Assembly (NCBI GenBank): GCA_015227615.1
Contig: JAALGZ010000008.1
Location: 186,001-250,000, forward strand
Origin: Labyrinthula sp. Ha
Taxonomy: Eukaryota > Sar > Bigyra > Labyrinthulida > Labyrinthulaceae
Length of the DNA stretch: 64,000 nucleotides
Direction: 5' to 3'
Shown: in pieces, positions 58,701 to 64,000 of the stretch
Layout: each line of letters starts with the position of its first letter
Position numbering within the stretch: position 1 is the first letter of the stretch
The notes under the pieces: generated by a model
Told to the model about the DNA's origin: nothing
The model's database searches: none
Seen by the model: only the letters and a program-made list of their open reading frames with translations
Made by a program: the position numbers and the translations under genes

Positions 58701-59910
58701 TTGTTGAATACCAGTAGCAAAAATTTCATCATTAACAACGCATATAGAAAGTTATGATATTTTCTGTTAATGTTTCTCGTAATCATAAAACATTCCAAGC
58801 ATTGAAGACCAACCAACTGAAAATGAGTTCCACCTGAAAATACAAACTCGTTTGATCTCAATTACAAAATTATCATTGTGTCATGAACATTGTCAACTAG
58901 TACCAAGCTCCTGAGAACATTAGATTTACTAATTAGGCAAATTTCTATATATGATAGAAGCAAATTTAACTTTTATCTCTCTTTGCATCCAATGGAGCAC
59001 TGATGGGAGCTGTTAAACTTCCACTTTTTAATTCAATTGTTTTGAAAAGGTGCTTAGGATTATAATTAGCTTTTTCTGTTTATATAGTCGGCTATCTACG
59101 TAGTTGATCTCTTTACTTTGAAGTCTTAATTCATATACTTTATTAATCTTAGTTCCTTAATGAATAAAGATTATTCATTTGCTTAGTTACTTTGTCCTCG
59201 AGTGGTTTATTTTTCCAATAGGGAAATAGAAGAAGAGTAATTAATGAAAGACAGACCCTTTCACATTTCATATAAATTATTTCATTTTTTCCCGAAGTAA
59301 CCGTAGTCAACTAACTATTTAACTAATTATTTATTGTATATCTAATAAATATCACATAATCGCCAGCTGCTCGAGTAACTCCTCATGCAAAAATGATAAG
59401 GTTTTTTACACGCTCGGTACTTATTACCATAAACTCCCAATAAAAACAAATCATTTGGATTCTTTTGAAAGTGCCAATAAATTTGTTGTGTTTCTATGTA
59501 TGGTTATTATTCTCAACATAATGAGGGAACCTAACTTTATAAATCTAAGTAAGTCTATAGTAAGTAGAATATAAGCTTATTTTTTTATTTAGACAGGACC
59601 TTGCTTAAGACTCTGGCAATAGATCTAATTAGTACCTGAACATTCAACAATAGCTCAAAGAAAACTTCAGGTAATAAGTATTGTTGTAACAATCTAAAAC
59701 CCTTTAGTATTGTTTTACCGCATACCAAATCTCATTTAGCATGTTTCAATCATTTAGCTCCATTATTTCTTTATATCTGTAACAAACTTGATCTTATAAT
59801 GGTTATAATCTTAAGAAGTTTTGTTCTTACAATTTATTTCCATTGTTAAATTATAATTAAGACATGTCCTCTTTGGTCATGTCCAATTTCATCTAAACAT
59901 TACCAAAAAA
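52768..59910. other. 7.1-kb gene desert between paralogues
   Basis: No supported gene and no clear relic of the flanking family. Very AT-rich with short TA runs (for example near 56300). ATG frames here reach at most 84 codons and none shows a motif. A frame at about 52879-53210 begins with a hydrophobic leader but contains several stops at the expected random rate. Confidence 0.5.
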
Positions 59911-60651
59911 ATGTCTCATATTTTCAAATTTGATAGTGAAGAAAAACTAAGAGATGAAACTTTGCAGAAATTCATTGAATATACAGAGGAACATAATATT
60001 AGATTCTCCATGGATGACATAATTACTTTTGATGTTGCAAAACCGTCTAGAATTAATGATGCGAGAAGACTCCTTCCTCTATTGACACACCAACTGTTAC
60101 GCTCATCGGATACTTCCACTTGTTCTGATAAATTTTATACATCCCTAGCAATTATATGTGGAATAATAGCTGACACTATTGTTATGCCCATTTTGGCCGT
60201 CTTATGTTTTATTTTTTGCGTTCCATATTATTATTTCTGTTACGTGCTAAGTTTCTTATCATTTTACCAACTTGACGACGATGAATTACTTGATAAATAT
60301 TTTAGACAAAATATTTTAATCGGAAAAGAAGGGATATTTATATATTCCAAAGAGTTAAAACTTGAATATCCTTTGGATGTGAAATATAGCCCAATGATGA
60401 GGTTCATTCGCTGGGTCAATCGTTTGAATTCGAGTGATCTATATCTTGTTCATCTTTTTGAAGAGTTTTGTTTTATTAAATTAAACGAAATTAAATATGA
60501 TAAGAAAAAACTTCGAGGATTTAAAGAATATATAGTTCGTATCATTGGCAATAACAACCAGCAGTATCTTGTTACAACTGAAATAAAAGACATAATTGAG
60601 GACACAAAAGAACGTTTCTTAACAGAGTCCTCTATGAACTCCATGGTCTAA
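59911..60651 (+). CDS. Membrane protein, local paralogous family, copy 2
   Basis: A 246-residue single-exon protein, co-linear with the protein at 52042: MSHIFKFDSEEKLRDETLQK, then YTEEHNIRFSMDDIITFDV, a divergent polar stretch, membrane spans at about 79-118, and the conserved FRQNILIGKEGIFIY...YPLDVKYSP block. The tail ends TTEIKDIIEDTKERF, again matching. The middle (residues 45-78) and the region after DVKYSP vary most. The shared N-terminal and C-terminal blocks with a variable spacer suggest both copies remain under selection. Cytosolic ends and a hairpin membrane insertion are one possible topology. It is convergent with the beta-lactamase-fold gene, 98 bp apart. Confidence 0.72.
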   Translation: MSHIFKFDSEEKLRDETLQKFIEYTEEHNIRFSMDDIITFDVAKPSRINDARRLLPLLTHQLLRSSDTSTCSDKFYTSLAIICGIIADTIVMPILAVLCFIFCVPYYYFCYVLSFLSFYQLDDDELLDKYFRQNILIGKEGIFIYSKELKLEYPLDVKYSPMMRFIRWVNRLNSSDLYLVHLFEEFCFIKLNEIKYDKKKLRGFKEYIVRIIGNNNQQYLVTTEIKDIIEDTKERFLTESSMNSMV

Positions 60652-60749
60652 AATCTGACTTCAGAACTTATTCCACGGCTTTGCATGAATGTGAAAAACT
60701 CTGCACCAGCTTACATAAATTCTATTTTATACTATGTATAATCATGTTC

Positions 60750-62356
60750 CTAATTCAAAATTTGAAACTGCTTTGACTCTAAATATTCTCTTACCGCCTT
60801 CATTGCCACGAATCTAAACTGTGCTTGAGTAGGTAGTCCTTTATCCGGCATTGTATGAGTCATATAAAAGATACCTACTGGAACTTCATGGGTGCGACCG
60901 TTCTTTTTTACTTTCATTCTACTTATCCCGTACCACAGTCCTCCCAGACCACTCCATCCAAACTCCCCTTCAACGGCATGTTTCGAACCAAAAGCACGTG
61001 CTTTGTCTACCATTTTCCAACCTATTAAACTCCATCCCATTCCTTGATAAAAGGCATACTTTCTCATTCCTGCTTGATCATAATGAATCATCGGTATATC
61101 AGTTTTTTCCTTTGGATAAGTTCCATTAAGTACAACACGTGCATTCTGATCATCAACGGGTTTAATATCCCTCAAAGTATTAGACTCTGTGAATAATTCA
61201 ACTGTTTTTTTCTTCACTAGTTGCTCACCATTTGAATTCATACCCTTTCTCATGAGAAATAATAAGAACTGAATGTAATCATCTTGTGTTGAGATTAGTC
61301 CTCCACCACCAGAGGCGACAACATCATCACAACCAGGTTTACTTAAGACTTTCCCTTTTGTCAAGTTCTGCGCACCCATAGCCTCATCTGCTTGATCCCC
61401 TAGTCTATTCATACCAAATCCAAGTTCTTCAGAAGTTGTGTATAAGCGGCAAAGGTCATCTCCTTTCTCTAAGTAAAAATTTGTATCTTTCATGTCTAAC
61501 GGCAATAGAACCTGATTTCTCATAAAATCCTGGAAGGATAGGTTATAATGTTTCTTAACGATTCTGTGCATTAGAATTCCAAGCACATCCATGGACACAG
61601 AATAGCAAAATCTTTCCCCTGGTTGGTATATTAAAGGAAGTTTTGCAAGTGCAGATATGAACTCAGGTTCTTTATACGACCCAGCGAGAAATCCTAGTTT
61701 GTCCTGATATAATCTATCAACATAGGAAGACCCAAATATTCCATAGGTCAATCCAGAGGTATGTGTGAGAAGATGATGAATAGTAATCTCCACTTCTAAA
61801 AATAAACTAATAAATAAAGTATACTTGGTTTCTCAGTTTTTAAAGTTTCTTCAGAGTCTCCAGAGAGATAAACTCTAGTCTGCTTAAACTCTGGTAGAAA
61901 CTTCGTAATCGGGTCATCAAGCCTCAATAAACCCCTATCATATAAAATCATGCAGACTGTGGCTGTAACACACTTAGTCAACGAAAAAATTCTCATTTTC
62001 GATTCAGATGTAATCCTCTTTCCTGTGTCCAGGTCCATCACCCCGTGATTATTCTTGAACACCACTTTATCACCGATTAGTACCGCAGAGTTCATAAAAG
62101 AAACTTGTTGTCCTCCTACATAAGCTTGTGCTAATTTTTCAATTGGAGAAAAAGGATCATCCATTTTTCTTTTTTCCGATACTTCAGTTCTTACTTTATT
62201 TGACACTTCGATCTGCTTCCTTTTCTTCATTCGCAAACGAAAGTCCAAAGTCTCCAGCAGTAAAAGCGCCCATGAAATCTTAAACAGATTTTTCCTTTTT
62301 AGCAGTGCGTAAACTATTAGCCCAACTTTTATTGATTTTACAACCTTTGAATTCAT
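60750..62356 (-). CDS. Beta-lactamase-fold serine hydrolase (LACTB/EstB-like), two exons
   Basis: Exon 1 is 62356-61825 and exon 2 is 61795-60750, separated by a 29-nt intron (GTATAC...TTTAG); joining gives KPKVEITIHHLLTHTSGL, a hallmark of class C beta-lactamase-like hydrolases. The product has 525 residues. A hydrophobic N-terminus (about 11-37) suggests a membrane anchor. The catalytic SxxK is SLTK (Ser125, Lys128), the Tyr motif is CYSVSMD (YxN altered to YSV), and a glycine-rich GWSGLGGLWYG stands near the third-motif position. Eukaryotic relatives include LACTB and esterase-type penicillin-binding-like enzymes; the substrate is probably an ester or peptide rather than an antibiotic (inference). 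Confidence 0.9.
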
Positions 62357-64000
62357 CTCTTGTAATTTACAGCTTAACGGTCAAGTATTTCTGTTTGTTA
62401 AACTCCGATCATGATTTGCGGAAATGTGCCATTGAGTTCACGCTTACTATGTGATGATTCTTCCTTTCAAGGGTTCCGAAACAGTGACAACATGCTGGGA
62501 TTATGCTGAAAAGTTTGGGTAATAGAAGAATGATAAATAATAATTGCCCAAGTTTTTTCAAGAGAAGAACCATATCTTTAACTCTGTCTATACCCAGCAA
62601 AAATTAAGTTTATTAGATCATATTCATTGAACTTCTCCAATACTTATGGTTAAACAAGGTTACTTGAACAGAATAATGGTTTCTGTGAATTGTTTCTAGC
62701 TTGCTAGATTCCTTTCTTGTAAAACTAAGTATTATAGTTTAGAAGTAAGAGACACAAGTCAACACATAAGAACCAATAGCTGAACTTAAAACATTTTCTC
62801 GAGTCCATCATAAAAGGTGAACAGGTGAAATAGCTTTCTCAAAATGTGGGCAAGAGAAGTGTTTAGGTTTTCAATCTTGAGATAGCGTTAGATGGCTCTA
62901 AATAGCTTTGCGAGAGACCTGAAACTCCCAATTCTCAATTTTCAGTTTACTATTTAACTACAAGAGATAGTATCTATACACAGCTTGATGAGTTTTTTGA
63001 GAAAGTACAATTACTCTCTGTTAAAGCCAAGGCACGTTCAACCTTATTGGGATCAGCAATTATTTGTTCCCAAACCTCGATGACGATGCCGACCCTTTAA
63101 GCACTAATGAAAATTGCCTTCACTTCAAAAATACCCAGATAGCGCCTCGCATTATAAAAGAATAAATCTTTAAAAAATAAGAAAAGTCCTACCATAGTTT
63201 GGTACGCATATACTCTGCAAATTTTTCAAGCTAAACACTCTCAAAATGTAATTCATTGAACTTGATAATATAACTCATATCGCTGCTTTACCTCTTCATT
63301 CATGAGCACTCTCCAAAGAACATAGAGCGCAGCTCGTCATCTCTCGTTTGCAACAGAAGGATGATAGATTTCTCAAGCAGAGAAAAAAATGTAAAATAAG
63401 TAGTGCATTATGGGTCAGCTTGGATGCTCTTTCATCACTGGTAGAAAACCTGTAACCAGATTAAGACCTAAAGTGCACTAGAAAGCATTATAATGAAGGG
63501 TTTCTAAGAAAATTTTATGTTTCAATCACGTAGTTTTAATTAGCTGGAAATAGATTACTAGGTTGTGTTCGATATTGCTGTTTATGTAGAGGACATACTA
63601 TCGGGAACTGTTACTACAACTTAATGCTATTCAAGACATTGTGTCAGTTTCCCTAGCATCTTCTCCTTCTAACCTAGTGGATTTCCTAGCCATATCCTTA
63701 ATAGTGTTTAATAAAAAAACTGGAAATAATACCAAAACTCAGAAGGCCTTGGCTATTGCTTAGGAGATAAAGCTGCAAGTTTTTCTAATTCACCTAACGA
63801 TTCCGCTTAACTTATCATACATGCATAATCTAGTACTGAAGTAGTGCTAATCTATCTGATTAAACTCTTGTCCTACTTAAGAAAAATAATTTAACGTGAT
63901 GATGAAATAATCTGGATTAATGCATTCAATTTCGTACCTTTCTGTGTACCAAGGTCAGTTTTAATGTCGAATGTATGGACATCGCGAAATCAAACCCGTG
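62357..64000. other. Flank, no supported gene
   Basis: 1.6 kb of AT-rich DNA. A hydrophobic 63-codon minus-strand frame (62409-62600) lies just upstream of the hydrolase but shows no motif. Confidence 0.45.

Noticed and set aside
62409-62600. A hydrophobic 63-codon frame upstream of the serine hydrolase.
   Set aside because: Hydrophobic frames arise easily from T-rich strands; no start context, homology or conserved end was seen.
1-64000. CRISPR arrays, bacterial operons or riboswitches.
   Set aside because: No regularly spaced direct repeats were seen, and the gene content and introns are eukaryotic.

Overview
The window is nuclear DNA of an AT-rich, probably unicellular eukaryote. Typical eukaryotic proteins are present: ribosomal protein eS10, a UBC4/5-type ubiquitin-conjugating enzyme, an actin-related protein, a SET-domain protein and an IQ/WW/B-box giant. 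The standard genetic code fits, since TAA, TAG and TGA all end conserved proteins. Most genes are single open frames. The few introns I can place are only 29-31 nt, GT...AG, found at five sites in three genes. I cannot assign the species; eS10 and the IQ protein leave several protist or early-fungal lineages open.

Layout. 1.9-3.4 kb: a secreted FAD-linked oxidase (minus). 3.66-3.79 kb: a 122-bp MITE flanked by TA. 4.5-5.0 kb: an orphan open frame without ATG. 5-16.6 kb: a long AT-rich stretch with simple repeats, a perfect palindrome, a structured RNA-like element and a pyrimidine tract, but no convincing gene. 16.6-21.6 kb: the densest part, with a membrane-anchored thioredoxin (minus) and a SET protein (plus) sharing a 128-bp divergent promoter with four CCAAT boxes, then eS10 (minus), an ADP-ribosylglycohydrolase-like protein with two tiny introns (plus) and an RWD-like protein (minus).

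21.6-31.9 kb: mostly gene-poor, with a LINE remnant (about 27.1-28.5 kb, minus), a nearby tRNA-like segment, a small membrane protein (28.7 kb), a small gene with an in-frame TGA (30.8 kb) and a 57-residue LITAF-like membrane protein (31.55 kb). 31.9-35.4 kb: a divergent actin-related protein, convergent with a degenerate AAA+ ATPase. 37.6-43.0 kb: one 1,787-residue protein in three exons, with many IQ motifs, a WW domain and C-terminal B-box-like zinc fingers.

43.5-48.7 kb: a local family of type II membrane proteins with leucine-rich-like ectodomains, one intact copy and up to three relics. 49.7 kb: the E2 enzyme. 52.0 and 59.9 kb: two intact paralogues of an unrecognised membrane-protein family, separated by about 7 kb without genes. 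60.75-62.36 kb: a beta-lactamase-fold serine hydrolase with one 29-nt intron. The remainder shows no gene.

The genes do not form an evident pathway. Themes are regulation and protein turnover (SET, E2, RWD protein), cytoskeleton or calmodulin (actin-related protein, IQ giant), redox or secretory enzymes (thioredoxin, FAD oxidase), and two local membrane-protein families evolving by duplication. No virus-derived or LTR element was recognised.
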